Assembly (NCBI RefSeq): GCF_018199995.1
Contig: NZ_CP073578.1
Coordinates: 2,480,001 to 2,544,000 of the forward strand
Origin: Photobacterium sp. GJ3
Lineage (GTDB): Bacteria; Pseudomonadota; Gammaproteobacteria; Enterobacterales; Vibrionaceae
DNA length: 64,000 bases
Direction of reading: 5' to 3'
The translations under genes and the position numbers were made by a program. The notes under the pieces were generated by a model. The model was not told the origin of the DNA, made no database searches, and saw only the letters and a list, made by a program, of their open reading frames with translations. The number at the start of each line of letters is the position of its first letter. Within the stretch, counting starts at the first letter, position 1. Positions 40,148 to 49,681 of this stretch are shown piece by piece.

Positions 40148-41381
40148 GACGAGCCAGTCTCCGTTTGATGTTGCCTTGAATTACTGCATGGTCAAACAGC
40201 GGTGCAAACAGGTTCGCGAACAGAATCGCCAGCATCATGCCTTCCGGGTATGCAGGGTTAACCACACGTACCAGAACAGCCATCACACCGATCAATGCAC
40301 CGTACCACCACTTCCCTTTGTTGGTGAAAGAGGCAGAAACAGGGTCGGTTGCCATGAACATCATACCGAATGCAAAGCCACCCAGAACCAGGTGCCAATG
40401 CCAAGGCATCGCAAACATTGGGTTGCTGTCAGAACCGATCAGGTTAAACAGCGTTGCCGTCGCAACCATACCGATCAGCGTCCCCAGAATGATGCGCCAG
40501 GACGCAATGCCCAGATAAACAATGAAGGCACCACCGATCAGAATGAACAGGGTTGACACTTCACCGATAGAACCAGGAATACGGCCAATGAAAGCGTCCA
40601 TCCAAGTCACAGCTTCGCCAGTGATCGTGTTTACGACAGCAGCCTGACCGCCCGTAGCCCACTGGCTCAGTGCCGTTGCACCCGAGAAGCCGTCAGCTGC
40701 GGTCCATACCAGATCACCAGAGATCTGAGCAGGATATGCGAAGAACAGGAAGGCACGACCCGCCAGTGCAGGGTTCAGGAAGTTACGGCCAGTACCACCG
40801 AAGACTTCTTTCGCCACAACAACACCAAAGGTAATCCCCAGGGCTGCCTGCCACAGAGGCAGTGTTGGCGGTACGATCAGCGCAAACAGGATCGAAGTGA
40901 CGAAGAAACCTTCGTTGACTTCATGTTTACGGACCATACAGAACAGGACTTCCCAGATACCACCGACGATAAAGACCGTCGCGTAAATAGGCAGGAAGTA
41001 GGTCGCACCCAGGATCATCTTGCTGCCCCAGCCTGCGTCAGCACCCAGGGTGCCACCCAGTGACTGTGTCAGCCAGTAGTGCCAGTCGCCCTGAATCACA
41101 CCAGCCAGTTCAGCACCAGCATACAGGTGGTTCAGGCCAGCAATCGCCTGATGGCCTACGTTGTACATACCCCAGAACATTGCTGGGAATACGGCCAACC
41201 AGACCATGATCATGATACGTTTCAGGTCGATACTGTCACGCACGTGAGAACCGGTACGGGTCACCATACCTGGGGTGTAAAGCACGGTTGCAACTGCTTC
41301 ATACAGTGCAAACCACTTTTCATGCTTACCACCTGGTTCAAAGTGGTGTTCAATCTGCTCGAGGAAATTCTTGAGGCTCAT
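40137..41381 (-). CDS. nqrB: Na+-NQR subunit B (covalent FMN, riboflavin, Na+ path)
   Basis: Largest membrane subunit, 414 residues with about ten helices; it carries FMN on the threonine of the SGATALS motif and forms the sodium path and quinone site with NqrA. The N-terminal soluble helix ([18 protein letters not shown]) is typical. It lies three bases after nqrA. Confidence 0.98.
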   Translation of the reverse strand: MSLKNFLEQIEHHFEPGGKHEKWFALYEAVATVLYTPGMVTRTGSHVRDSIDLKRIMIMVWLAVFPAMFWGMYNVGHQAIAGLNHLYAGAELAGVIQGDWHYWLTQSLGGTLGADAGWGSKMILGATYFLPIYATVFIVGGIWEVLFCMVRKHEVNEGFFVTSILFALIVPPTLPLWQAALGITFGVVVAKEVFGGTGRNFLNPALAGRAFLFFAYPAQISGDLVWTAADGFSGATALSQWATGGQAAVVNTITGEAVTWMDAFIGRIPGSIGEVSTLFILIGGAFIVYLGIASWRIILGTLIGMVATATLFNLIGSDSNPMFAMPWHWHLVLGGFAFGMMFMATDPVSASFTNKGKWWYGALIGVMAVLVRVVNPAYPEGMMLAILFANLFAPLFDHAVIQGNIKRRLARHVK

Positions 41382-41384
41382 GAA

Positions 41385-42725
41385 TTACCCTTCCTTCTCA
41401 ATCTTGTCCAGGCATGCACGCAGCATTGGACCGAACTCATACTTACCTGGGCACACAAAGGTACACAGCGCCAGATCTTCTTCATCCAGCTCCAGCGCAC
41501 CCAATTGTTGGGCACTATCGCTATCGCCAGCGCACAGATCACGCAACAGTAATGTTGGTTCGATGTCCAGAGGCATGACACGCTCGTAGTTGCCGATTGG
41601 CACCATAGAACGCTCACTACCATTGGTCGTGGTTGTCATGTTGTACAGTTGACCCGGGAAAAATTGGCTGAAGAAAGCACGCGTCACAGAGAATTTGTTC
41701 TTACCCGGTGAGATCCAACCCATGAACTCTTTCTCACGGCCTTCGCGCAGCGCAGAGATCTGCAGATGGTAACGCCCCAGATAAGCATGTGGACCCGAAG
41801 CATTCACACCGTTCAGGACAGAACCTGACAGCACACGCAGCTCGCCAGTCATCAGTTCGCCTTCGGTCAGTTGCTCCACAGAAGCCCCCAGAACCGTACG
41901 AACCAGGCGCGGGTTGTTCACAGCAGGACCAGCCAGCGCAACAACACGCTGCGTATATAATTCACCCGTCAGGAACAGATGACCCAATGCGATCACATCC
42001 TGATAGTTCAGGTGCCATGCAACATTTTTGGTGTCTGCGCCATACAGAGTATGAATATGCGTCCCCACCAGACCCGCTGGGTGCGGACCGTTGAATACGT
42101 GCTCTTCAACATTGGATTCGTTGCTGCGAGGCAGGCTTGCACCTGACTTACACACAAACACCTTGCCACTGGTCAGTTGAGACAGAAGGGTCAGACCCGC
42201 AACAAAGGCATCGCCTTGTTCGTTGATGATCACTTCCGGATTGGCTGCCAGCGGATTGGTATCCATCGCATTGACAAAGATCGCCTGAGTTTCAGCATCG
42301 ATTGCAGGAATCTTGCTGAACGGGCGGGTACGCAATGCTGTCCACAGACCGGATTCAACCAGCTGCTCAACAATAGCAGCACGATCCAATTGCGCCAGTT
42401 GCGCTTTGTCGTAACTCTTGAATGTGATTTGCTCATCGCCCTCAACGTCGATCACGACGGACTGGAGCACACGCTTAGCACCACGATTGACTTCCACAAC
42501 CTTGCCGCTGGCTGGCGCAGTAAACTTCACGCCAGGGTTCTTCTTATCTTCGAAGAGCACCTGACCTTTTTTTACTACGTCCCCTACGCGTGCATGCATC
42601 GTTGGACGCATACCCACGTATTCTTCGCCAAGCAAGGCGACTCGAGTGATGGCCTTGCCATCATTTATCGCCTGGGTAGGAGTCCCAGCAATTGGGATAT
42701 CCAGACCCTTCTTTATTGTAATCAT
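41385..42725 (-). CDS. nqrA: Na+-NQR subunit A
   Basis: Cytoplasmic subunit of 446 residues that forms part of the quinone site; first gene of the operon. The start at 42725 gives [16 protein letters not shown], the conserved N terminus; a GTG four codons earlier is the longer alternative. The family end [20 protein letters not shown] is intact. No strong ribosome-binding site is seen. The operon promoter must lie in the 690-base gap upstream. Confidence 0.97.
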   Translation of the reverse strand: MITIKKGLDIPIAGTPTQAINDGKAITRVALLGEEYVGMRPTMHARVGDVVKKGQVLFEDKKNPGVKFTAPASGKVVEVNRGAKRVLQSVVIDVEGDEQITFKSYDKAQLAQLDRAAIVEQLVESGLWTALRTRPFSKIPAIDAETQAIFVNAMDTNPLAANPEVIINEQGDAFVAGLTLLSQLTSGKVFVCKSGASLPRSNESNVEEHVFNGPHPAGLVGTHIHTLYGADTKNVAWHLNYQDVIALGHLFLTGELYTQRVVALAGPAVNNPRLVRTVLGASVEQLTEGELMTGELRVLSGSVLNGVNASGPHAYLGRYHLQISALREGREKEFMGWISPGKNKFSVTRAFFSQFFPGQLYNMTTTTNGSERSMVPIGNYERVMPLDIEPTLLLRDLCAGDSDSAQQLGALELDEEDLALCTFVCPGKYEFGPMLRACLDKIEKEG

Positions 42726-43275
42726 ACGCACTTGCACTACATTAACGGGAAAAAGAACTTGTTATTGCGCAATTTAGACACGACTTTCCATGGTCCGAAG
42801 CCGGTGTCAGATACCACCAGCACCGCAACATCCTATTTACTCTTTCATCACACAACCGGATGACGAGTTTTTTCGAGGGCCGGATTTTAGCATTAATCAA
42901 CGGGTTTTTACTATGGCAAACCTCGCTAATCGAACTGAAATTCAGCGATAGCTGATGTGCTTATCATCACGACAACGGATAATTTTGAACCAACGCACAC
43001 TTGCAGTGGTTACAACCGTGATTCCCTCGAACAATGCACTTTTCTGCTGTTTACATTCTGATATCAATTTAACAACACCAAAAAGTCGCCAGTAAAACTA
43101 ACGCATTCGGTGATCATAAAACAGCAAAAAACCATGCAATTCCGCATCGAATTTGCAACATATGTTTTCACTCGCTTACACTGGAAATATCTTGTTGCAA
43201 TCCAGTGTCCGGAGTCAGTATAGACGGCCCGGCCGTCTGAGACTGTGAGAATCTTTCGGGTCAGTCGCCGGGCAA
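42726..43275. promoter_or_regulatory. Long upstream region of the nqr operon with stem-loops
   Basis: About 550 bases without a gene. Two inverted repeats stand out: ACACTGGA / TCCAGTGT (43178-43208) and AGACGGCC-C-GGCCGTCT (43222-43238), the latter flanked by CAGT/ACTG. The first half is AT-rich and likely carries the nqrA promoter. No specific operator was assigned. Confidence 0.45.
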
Positions 43276-43308
43276 AAATTGAGCGTATTTTACGCGATGA
43301 CTCAATTT
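43276..43308 (-). terminator. Second hairpin downstream of bolA (tandem terminator)
   Basis: Outer stem AAATTGAG / CTCAATTT with inner GCGTA-TTT-TACGC; on the minus strand CTCAATTTTTG follows. It lies after the first bolA terminator. Confidence 0.55.
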
Positions 43309-43342
43309 ACCAAGACAACCGACTTCAAATTTCAGACTGTAA

Positions 43343-43365
43343 AAAACCGCAACAGATGCGGTTTT
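43343..43365 (-). terminator. Terminator of bolA
   Basis: Stem AAAACCGCA / TGCGGTTTT with loop ACAGA and a minus-strand T-run, 50 bases past the bolA stop. Confidence 0.88.
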
Positions 43366-43415
43366 CTCTGAGAGCGGCATACAATCGCCAGCAGTCAGGG
43401 TGAAAGACAGACAAC

Positions 43416-43727
43416 TCAGCCAAACTTACTGCCACCCAGACAAGACGGAGACGCCGGAGCTGCCTGCTGGGTCGCCCATTCATCCGGGGTGTAGGTATGA
43501 ATCGCGAGCGCATGAATATGGTTCGCCAGTTCATCTGCCAGAATCGCATTTACCGTTCTATGGCGACCAATCAGTCGCTGGCCTTCAAATTCAGTACTGA
43601 CAATAATCACTTTAAAGTGACTTTCAGCCCCTTTTGGCACATTGTGCATGTAACTTTCGTTGATCACGTCCAGATGAACCGGGGCGAGGGATTGCTGCAA
43701 TTTCTGTTCGATACGTTCCTGGATCAT
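43416..43727 (-). CDS. bolA: BolA family protein
   Basis: A 103-residue BolA-fold protein that in E. coli works with monothiol glutaredoxin on iron-sulfur cluster traffic and has been linked to morphology and motility control. The conserved block [23 protein letters not shown] (residues 35-57) holds the helix-turn-helix-like face, and [13 protein letters not shown] follows with the cluster-ligand histidine. AGGAGG precedes the ATG. It stands between nqrA and rlmG, a Vibrio-type neighbourhood, divergent from rlmG. Confidence 0.93.
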   Translation of the reverse strand: MIQERIEQKLQQSLAPVHLDVINESYMHNVPKGAESHFKVIIVSTEFEGQRLIGRHRTVNAILADELANHIHALAIHTYTPDEWATQQAAPASPSCLGGSKFG

Positions 43728-43898
43728 GGGTCCTCCTGATGCTTGATCAGACCAGCCGACGATTTTGCGGATAAGAATGCCTGCTCTGACTGCCGTTTAC
43801 CTCACCGGTTACAACATCATCAACACAGTTTACCTTTGCAGGCTGGCCCGCATCTGCGAAAATATTCAACCCGACAACATACCCTAAAGATAGTCCGA

Positions 43899-45041
43899 AT
43901 GAAACCTGAGCTCACCTTGCACAGCAGAAGCCTGACGCTGCAACGCTACCCCATTCGCAAGCGCGAAACGCTGCAGGCCTGGGATGCGGCAGATGAATAC
44001 CTGATCAATCAGGTCGAAACCATGAAAGCCGAACAGGCGCTGACACTGGATGCAACCCGTCCTGTGATCTTGATGAATGATGGTTTTGGTGCACTCGCGT
44101 GCTGGTTTGCAGGACAAATGCCAGTGTTCTCCGTCGGCGATTCTTATATTGCCCGAAAAGCCAGTGAAACCAACTTAGAAGAAAATCAGTTGCCGCGCGT
44201 CCAGTTTCAGGACTGCCTGTCTCCGTTGCCGGATCAACCGCAACTGGTGCTGCTGAAGTTGCCCAAAAGCAATCGCCTGCTCAGCTGGCAACTGGCCCAG
44301 CTTTGCGCATCACTGCCGGAAGACTGCATCGTGATTGCAGCCGGAAAGGCCAAAGAAATTCATACATCAACACTCAAATTGTTTGAAAAGCACCTCGGCC
44401 CAACCACCACCTCTCTGGCGGTGAAAAAGGCACGCCTGATCTTCTGCCGTCCCGATGCATCACTGGCACGCGCACTCCCGCAAATTGAACGTTGGGACGT
44501 CCCGGAATACCAGTTGACCCTGAGCAATCACGCCAATGTTTTCTCCGGCGAAAGTTTAGACATTGGTGGCCGGTTCCTGCTGGAACATATCCCCCAGGAT
44601 CCGGCACTGAAGCATATTGTTGACCTGGGATGCGGAAACGGCGTGATTGGTATTCAGGCAGCCCGGCTCAACCCGCAGGCGCAAGTGACCTGTGTTGATG
44701 AAAGTTTCATGGCGGCAGCCTCCTGCCGCGAAAATGCTGACCTGAATCTGACGCACCCGCAACAGTTGACCGTTAAAGTAGATAACTCTCTGGAAACTAT
44801 GGCAAATGATGACGCGGATCTGGTACTTTGTAATCCCCCGTTTCACCAGCAAAATACCATCACGGATCACATTGCCTGGCAGATGTTCGCAGATGCCAAA
44901 CGTTGTTTACGACCGGGTGGCCGGCTGATTGTTATTGGCAATCGCCATCTGGGTTACGACGGCAAACTCAAGCGTTTGTATGCGAAAGTACACAAAATTG
45001 CACAAAATAATAAATTCGTGGTTTATCAAGCTGAAAAATAA
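43899..45041 (+). CDS. rlmG: 23S rRNA (guanine-1835-N2)-methyltransferase RlmG
   Basis: Class I SAM methyltransferase of 380 residues (E. coli 378). A degenerate N-terminal half (RSLTLQRYPIRKRETLQAWD) precedes the catalytic half with the SAM motif DLGCGNGVIGIQAA and the catalytic NPPFHQQ motif. The reading frame is open back to 43743, but the family start corresponds to the ATG at 43899. The protein matches RlmG better than the related RsmC because of the start segment and the HTSTLKLFEKHLGPTTTSLA block. Two other translation- or envelope-related genes follow in the same direction. Confidence 0.92.
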   Translation: MKPELTLHSRSLTLQRYPIRKRETLQAWDAADEYLINQVETMKAEQALTLDATRPVILMNDGFGALACWFAGQMPVFSVGDSYIARKASETNLEENQLPRVQFQDCLSPLPDQPQLVLLKLPKSNRLLSWQLAQLCASLPEDCIVIAAGKAKEIHTSTLKLFEKHLGPTTTSLAVKKARLIFCRPDASLARALPQIERWDVPEYQLTLSNHANVFSGESLDIGGRFLLEHIPQDPALKHIVDLGCGNGVIGIQAARLNPQAQVTCVDESFMAAASCRENADLNLTHPQQLTVKVDNSLETMANDDADLVLCNPPFHQQNTITDHIAWQMFADAKRCLRPGGRLIVIGNRHLGYDGKLKRLYAKVHKIAQNNKFVVYQAEK

Positions 45042-45100
45042 GCCCAAACTCTTCAACATTCCGGCTGCATGACAGCCTGTTTTAATAAGGAACGAACCGG

Positions 45101-45670
45101 ATGAGGCCACTTCTTTTAGCCCTATCAATGCTGGCGCTGACCGCCTGTACTGCACCAACAGACATGCAACTTTCACTTCAGCCCACGCCGACCCTGTCGT
45201 CTCAGGCCAGCATGCAGGGCCTGAATCTGAACCTTGAAAGCCGGGATTTACGGACAGCCCAGTTTGTTGCCGTCATCGACAATGGGGACAAAAATGTCCA
45301 CCCATTGCACGCCAGAGAAAATCTGCGTCTGACCCTGCAAGATGCGCTGACCCGTCAATTGGAGTCTCAGGGCGTTCAGGTCGGCCCGGAAAGCCAGAGC
45401 ACCATGCGCATGGATATTCTGGAAGCCATTGTCAATGTGAAGCAAAGTGCGTTCAGCCATACCCTGAACAGTAAACTGCAGCTTCAGCTGGTTCTGACCA
45501 CACCGAACGGAAAGTTCATTAAACGCTATGCCGGAAAGTCGTCCCGTGAAGGGGCCATGAATGCATCACCTGAAGCCATGGAACTGGCCATGAATGGCCT
45601 GATGGACGCTGTCCTGCGTGACATTCAGGGAGATGCCGAACTCAGCAGCTACATGGAGGAGAATCTCTGA
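45101..45670 (+). CDS. yajG: YajG family lipoprotein
   Basis: A 189-residue lipoprotein with lipobox LTAC (cysteine at residue 16) and the mature YajG-type domain beginning with a proline-rich stretch, then ESRDLRTAQFVAVIDNG. Function unknown. It overlaps the next gene by one base (TGATG). In E. coli yajG lies beside bolA and ampG, as in this window. Confidence 0.9.
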   Translation: MRPLLLALSMLALTACTAPTDMQLSLQPTPTLSSQASMQGLNLNLESRDLRTAQFVAVIDNGDKNVHPLHARENLRLTLQDALTRQLESQGVQVGPESQSTMRMDILEAIVNVKQSAFSHTLNSKLQLQLVLTTPNGKFIKRYAGKSSREGAMNASPEAMELAMNGLMDAVLRDIQGDAELSSYMEENL

Positions 45671-46224
45671 TGCGCCGACTGTTAACCGCCGCCATTCTGG
45701 CCTGCACATTTTCAGCCCATGCCGCCACACAAGTGGCTGTCGAAACCTCTCTGGGTGAATTTGTTGTTGAACTCAATGAAGAAAAAGCACCGATTTCCAG
45801 CAAAAACTTCCTCCGCTATGTCGAGGATGGCAGCTATGTCGGCACTGTGTTCCACCGGGTTATTCCGGGATTCATGGCACAGGGCGGCGGATTTGATGCC
45901 GAGTTCAACCGCCGTCCGAGCTACGATCCGATCAAAAACGAATCCGACAATGGTCTGAGCAACCAGCGGGCAACCCTTGCAATGGCCAGAACTCAGGTTG
46001 CCGATTCAGCAACCCGTCAGTTCTACATCAACTACCAGAACAACACGTTTCTGGACGGACAGGCCGGGAAAGTGGGTTACGCCGTGTTCGGAAAAGTTGT
46101 GAAAGGGTTCTCAGTTATTGAAAAAATGGCGCAGGTTCCTACAACAACAGTCCGCTCAATAGGTATGAAAGATGTACCTCAGCAGCCTATAGTTATTAAA
46201 GCTATCCATATTCTCAACAAATAG
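45670..46224 (+). CDS. ppiA: Periplasmic cyclophilin-type peptidyl-prolyl isomerase
   Basis: A 184-residue cyclophilin with a signal peptide (cleavage after AHA at about residue 18). Family motifs are NFLRYVEDGSYVGTVFHRVI with the catalytic Arg, GFMAQGGGF, and the YAVFGKVVKGFSVIEKM end. It accelerates proline isomerisation during envelope protein folding. Its start codon overlaps the yajG stop. Named PpiA because it is exported; cytoplasmic PpiB is the close homologue. Confidence 0.9.
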   Translation: MRRLLTAAILACTFSAHAATQVAVETSLGEFVVELNEEKAPISSKNFLRYVEDGSYVGTVFHRVIPGFMAQGGGFDAEFNRRPSYDPIKNESDNGLSNQRATLAMARTQVADSATRQFYINYQNNTFLDGQAGKVGYAVFGKVVKGFSVIEKMAQVPTTTVRSIGMKDVPQQPIVIKAIHILNK

Positions 46225-46268
46225 ACTGACGTCCGCCTGGCCGTGAGTCTGCGGTCAGGTGAACTTCC

Positions 46269-46631
46269 ATGTTGAAACTTGTTTCCTCACAACCGGACGT
46301 GCCAACGGAGCGAATTGCCCGTCACGTTGCAGATCATGCGCCCGCACTGGCTTTATCTATGTTGGGAACACTGGAAGGAAGCACCAGCTATGATTCACTG
46401 AAAAAAACCTGCACGGAGCACCTGCACGACTGGTGGCAACTGTCTGTCCCCAGCGGCACCCCGGCTTCCGGCTATGAATCGGTTTACTGGTATCTGCTGC
46501 ATTTGATGGAATCCCTCGAAGAGCATCAGTTGCTGGGCAACTGTTTCATTCAGTTTCGCGTGACCGCGGGTGCGAAATTCCTGCTTGGCATGGGCGAGCA
46601 GCCGGAAAAAATGCAGGGAATTCGTCCTTAA
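46269..46631 (+). CDS. Conserved protein of unknown function before ampG
   Basis: A 120-residue soluble protein with no signal peptide or transmembrane segment, starting MLKLVSSQPDVPTERIARH and mostly helical by composition, with a WYLLHLMESLEEHQLLG helix near residues 76-92. AGGTGAAC lies before the ATG. It is 44 bases downstream of the cyclophilin gene and likely the last gene of the yajG unit. I do not recognise the family. The upstream and downstream genes concern envelope assembly and muropeptide recycling, which gives no firm clue. Confidence 0.6.
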   Translation: MLKLVSSQPDVPTERIARHVADHAPALALSMLGTLEGSTSYDSLKKTCTEHLHDWWQLSVPSGTPASGYESVYWYLLHLMESLEEHQLLGNCFIQFRVTAGAKFLLGMGEQPEKMQGIRP

Positions 46632-46789
46632 CACACTTTTCTCCCAAGCAACCCGCAGTTTTGACCTTCCACTGGTTTTTCTCCCGTCAACATACTGATA
46701 CCTTAATAGCTTCAAACCCCTTCAGAATGCTGCGTTCAGTGAATCTGTCCGGGGATATCCGTTTGTTTTAGTTACAGAGGCCCCATCCG

Positions 46790-48154
46790 ATGGAGCAATC
46801 CGTTGAAAACCAGGAAGATCTGGGTTGGCGAGTATATCTCGAAAAGTCAGTTTTAATTATGCTAGCCCTCGGCTTTTCTTCCGGCCTTCCCATTTTGCTG
46901 GTCTTCGGCACCCTGTCATTCTGGCTCCGTGAAGCCGATGTCAGCCGGACAGATATCGGTTATTTCAGCTGGGTCGCGCTCGCCTATGGTTTTAAATGGA
47001 TCTGGTCACCCCTGATTGACCGCTTTCCCGTCCCGGTCTTTTCAAACCTGCTCGGACGCCGACGGGGCTGGATGGTCTTCTCTCAATTGATGATCATCGC
47101 TTCCCTGTGCGGCATGGCTGTCAGTAACCCTCAGGCTGATTTGTCTCAGCTTGCTATTTTCGCGGTCATTGTCGCCATCGCTTCGGCTTCACAGGACATT
47201 GTGATCGATGCGTACCGGATTGAACTGGCAACAGAACGCCTGCAAGCTGCACTGGCCGCAGCCTATATGACAGGTTACCGGTTAGCGATGATTATGGCAG
47301 GTGCTGGCGTCTTAGCTTTTGCAGCCCTGTTCGGCTCTGACAGCAGTTATGATCCCATCGGCTGGAAAACAGCGTATTTCATTATGGCCAGTCTGATGTC
47401 CATTGGCCTGATCACAGCATTATCCATTCGCGAACCCCAAGTGAATGGCAAAGCCATGGCAGATCTGGAAGCCGATCTTCGCTACAAAATGGTGTCTCAG
47501 GGGTTGCCACCAGCACTGGCCCGCATTGCGGCCTGGTTTTATACCGCAGCAGTCATGCCTTTCATTGATTTCTTTTCCCGCTATGGTAAAGCCGGATTCC
47601 TGTTGCTCGCCCTGATCGGCTGCTACCGGATCTCCGATGTCGTTATGGGCGTGATGGCCAATGCGTTTTACGTGGATATGGGATTCATCAAGAGTGAAGT
47701 GGCTGCGGTGTCCAAAGTCTATGGGGTCATTATGACACTGGCTGGTGCCGGATTAGGGGGCCTGCTGATTGTCCGGTATAACACCCTGCGTATCCTGGCA
47801 TTGGGTGCCGTACTGGCCGCCTTCACCAATCTGCTCTTTCTGGCATTCTCATACATTGGCAACAACCTGCCGATGCTGACGCTGGTGATTTCTATCGACA
47901 ATCTGAGTGCAGGGATCGCGACAGCCGCATTTATTGCTTTCATGTCCGGCTTGACCAATGTTGCCTTCTCAGCAACCCAATACGCACTGTTCAGTTCGAT
48001 TATGCTGCTGTTTCCGAAGTTTCTGGCTGGCTTCTCAGGGCTCTTTGTCGACTTATACGGTTACAACATTTTCTTCCTGAGCACAGCGCTGATCGGTATT
48101 CCGGTTCTCTTTCTTATCAAAGCCGTTGCACTTTATGCGCCACATCAAAAATAA
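46790..48154 (+). CDS. ampG: Muropeptide permease AmpG
   Basis: Major facilitator protein of 454 residues with 12 or more helices that imports anhydro-muropeptides for cell-wall recycling and links to AmpC induction. The family start LGFSSGLPILLVFGTLSFWL is followed by KWIWSPLIDRFPVP and the conserved SQDIVIDAYRIE motif. It stands near yajG and bolA as in E. coli. A hairpin follows. Confidence 0.94.
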   Translation: MEQSVENQEDLGWRVYLEKSVLIMLALGFSSGLPILLVFGTLSFWLREADVSRTDIGYFSWVALAYGFKWIWSPLIDRFPVPVFSNLLGRRRGWMVFSQLMIIASLCGMAVSNPQADLSQLAIFAVIVAIASASQDIVIDAYRIELATERLQAALAAAYMTGYRLAMIMAGAGVLAFAALFGSDSSYDPIGWKTAYFIMASLMSIGLITALSIREPQVNGKAMADLEADLRYKMVSQGLPPALARIAAWFYTAAVMPFIDFFSRYGKAGFLLLALIGCYRISDVVMGVMANAFYVDMGFIKSEVAAVSKVYGVIMTLAGAGLGGLLIVRYNTLRILALGAVLAAFTNLLFLAFSYIGNNLPMLTLVISIDNLSAGIATAAFIAFMSGLTNVAFSATQYALFSSIMLLFPKFLAGFSGLFVDLYGYNIFFLSTALIGIPVLFLIKAVALYAPHQK

Positions 48155-48179
48155 TTGTGCCTGCCCGTGAAACTTTTTC

Positions 48180-48208
48180 CGGCCTGAACGTTCCAATATT
48201 TCAGGCCG
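48180..48208 (+). terminator. Terminator-like hairpin after ampG
   Basis: Stem CGGCCTGAA / TTCAGGCCG with an 11-base loop; only a weak T-rich sequence follows. Confidence 0.55.
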
Positions 48209-48552
48209 ATTTCCACCTACCCCAACCCCGTTATTTCTTTTTTTGTTGAACCTTTCCAGCCTCACATTGACTTTATTTGATTTCAGACAGGATTTATTCC
48301 TTTCCTGAATGAACAATTAATGACCAAAAGCTCACTAAGTTAAAAATAATTACATCGAATCTCGCGTAAAAAGCGATCAACATCACCTTTAAATGACTTT
48401 TGAAATCCATTACATAAGATCAAATTCACAATCAAAAAACAACTGGTGAAACGTTACATTCACATTAGTGACATCAAGCAATACACTTCCCGCCATTGAA
48501 ACGGACTGGTCAAAAAAGTCCGGTGTCCTTATTCATTGAGCGAGAGTTGACG
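48209..48552. promoter_or_regulatory. AT-rich region before ompK
   Basis: About 345 bases with no gene. An inverted repeat GTGAA-N8-TTCAC lies near 48446-48463; its spacing does not fit CRP. Presumably it holds the ompK promoter. Confidence 0.4.
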
Positions 48553-49371
48553 ATGCGTAAATCCCTAGTTGCACTGAGCGTACTGGCTGCTTCCCTGCCT
48601 GCTGCTGTAAACGCTGCTGATTACACCGACGGTGATATCCACAAAAACGACTACAAATGGTCCCAGTTTAACCTGATGTATGCGTTTGATGAGCTGCCAG
48701 GCGAATCCAGCCATGATTATCTGGAAATGGAATTCGGCGGTCGTTCAGGCATCTTCGATCTGTACGGTTATGTGGACATTTTCAACCTGTCGAACAGCCC
48801 AAGCAGCGACAAGGCTGAAGCGCCAAAAATGTTCATGAAGTTTGCACCTCGTGTTTCTCTGGATGCGCTGACTCAAACTGACCTGTCTTTCGGTCCGGTA
48901 CAAGAGCTGTACTTCGCAACACTGTTTAACTGGAACGGCGCAGCCACAACCAACTCAGACGGCTCAGTTAATACGGCTAGCGTAAACAACTCTTTCTGGG
49001 GACTAGGCTCTGACATCAACGTGCCATGGCTGGGTAAAGTAGGTCTGAACGTTTATGGCCTGTATGACCTGAATAAAAAAGACTGGAACGGCTACCAGAT
49101 TTCCACCAATTGGTTCAAGCCTTTTTACACCTTGGACAATGGCAGCTTCGTGTCTTACCAGGGTTACATTGATTACCAGTTTGGCCTGAAAGAAGAGTAC
49201 TCTTCTGCCAGCAATGGCGGCGCCATGTTCAACGGTATCTACTGGCACTCCGATCGCTACGCAGTAGGTTACGGCCTGAAAGCCTATAAAGATATCTACG
49301 GCATCAAAGACTCTGATTCGTTCAAGTCTACCGGTATCAGCCACTACGTCAGCGTGACTTACAAGTTCTAA
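48553..49371 (+). CDS. ompK: OmpK (Tsx-family nucleoside channel / phage KVP40 receptor type)
   Basis: Outer-membrane 12-stranded barrel of 272 residues. Signal peptide to about residue 21 (NAADYTDGDIHKNDYKWSQF begins near the mature start). The Tsx/OmpK blocks HDYLEMEFGGRSGIFDLYGY, KMFMKFAPRVSLDALT and DWNGYQISTNWFKPFY are intact, and it ends VSVTYKF with the barrel Phe. OmpK is the receptor of vibriophage KVP40 and a likely nucleoside channel. An in-frame Met 19 codons upstream is rejected because it would mask the signal peptide. A second copy follows in tandem. Confidence 0.93.
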   Translation: MRKSLVALSVLAASLPAAVNAADYTDGDIHKNDYKWSQFNLMYAFDELPGESSHDYLEMEFGGRSGIFDLYGYVDIFNLSNSPSSDKAEAPKMFMKFAPRVSLDALTQTDLSFGPVQELYFATLFNWNGAATTNSDGSVNTASVNNSFWGLGSDINVPWLGKVGLNVYGLYDLNKKDWNGYQISTNWFKPFYTLDNGSFVSYQGYIDYQFGLKEEYSSASNGGAMFNGIYWHSDRYAVGYGLKAYKDIYGIKDSDSFKSTGISHYVSVTYKF

Positions 49372-49401
49372 GGCTTGCCCTGAGCAACACACGGAATCCA
49401 G

Positions 49402-49430
49402 CAAAGGCGCCTTTTCGGCGCCTTTGTTTT
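49402..49430 (+). terminator. Terminator between the two ompK genes
   Basis: Stem CAAAGGCGCC / GGCGCCTTTG, then TTTTTCG. The two paralogues are therefore separate units. Confidence 0.9.
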
Positions 49431-49681
49431 TCGTTCTAACTCCTGAGACAATTTTCTTCCCTTCATTTCCTACTTTTATTTGTCTGATTTTCTGACTGAT
49501 TTTCAACGTTCCGATCGGTATCACTCGGCGAAGCACTGATTATTTTCTTACATCTAAGGCAGCCCGGCCGCAATCCACTAATCTTTTAACTTAGACACTG
49601 TCTTTCTGTTAAGAAACAAGCCCCTTGACAGCTGTGTTTCCTAAGCAATGGCAACGATAAACGATAAGTGAGAACGCCAAC

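Noticed and set aside
48446-48463. CRP site upstream of ompK
   Set aside because: GTGAA...TTCAC has the wrong spacing for CRP, though E. coli tsx is CRP-controlled.
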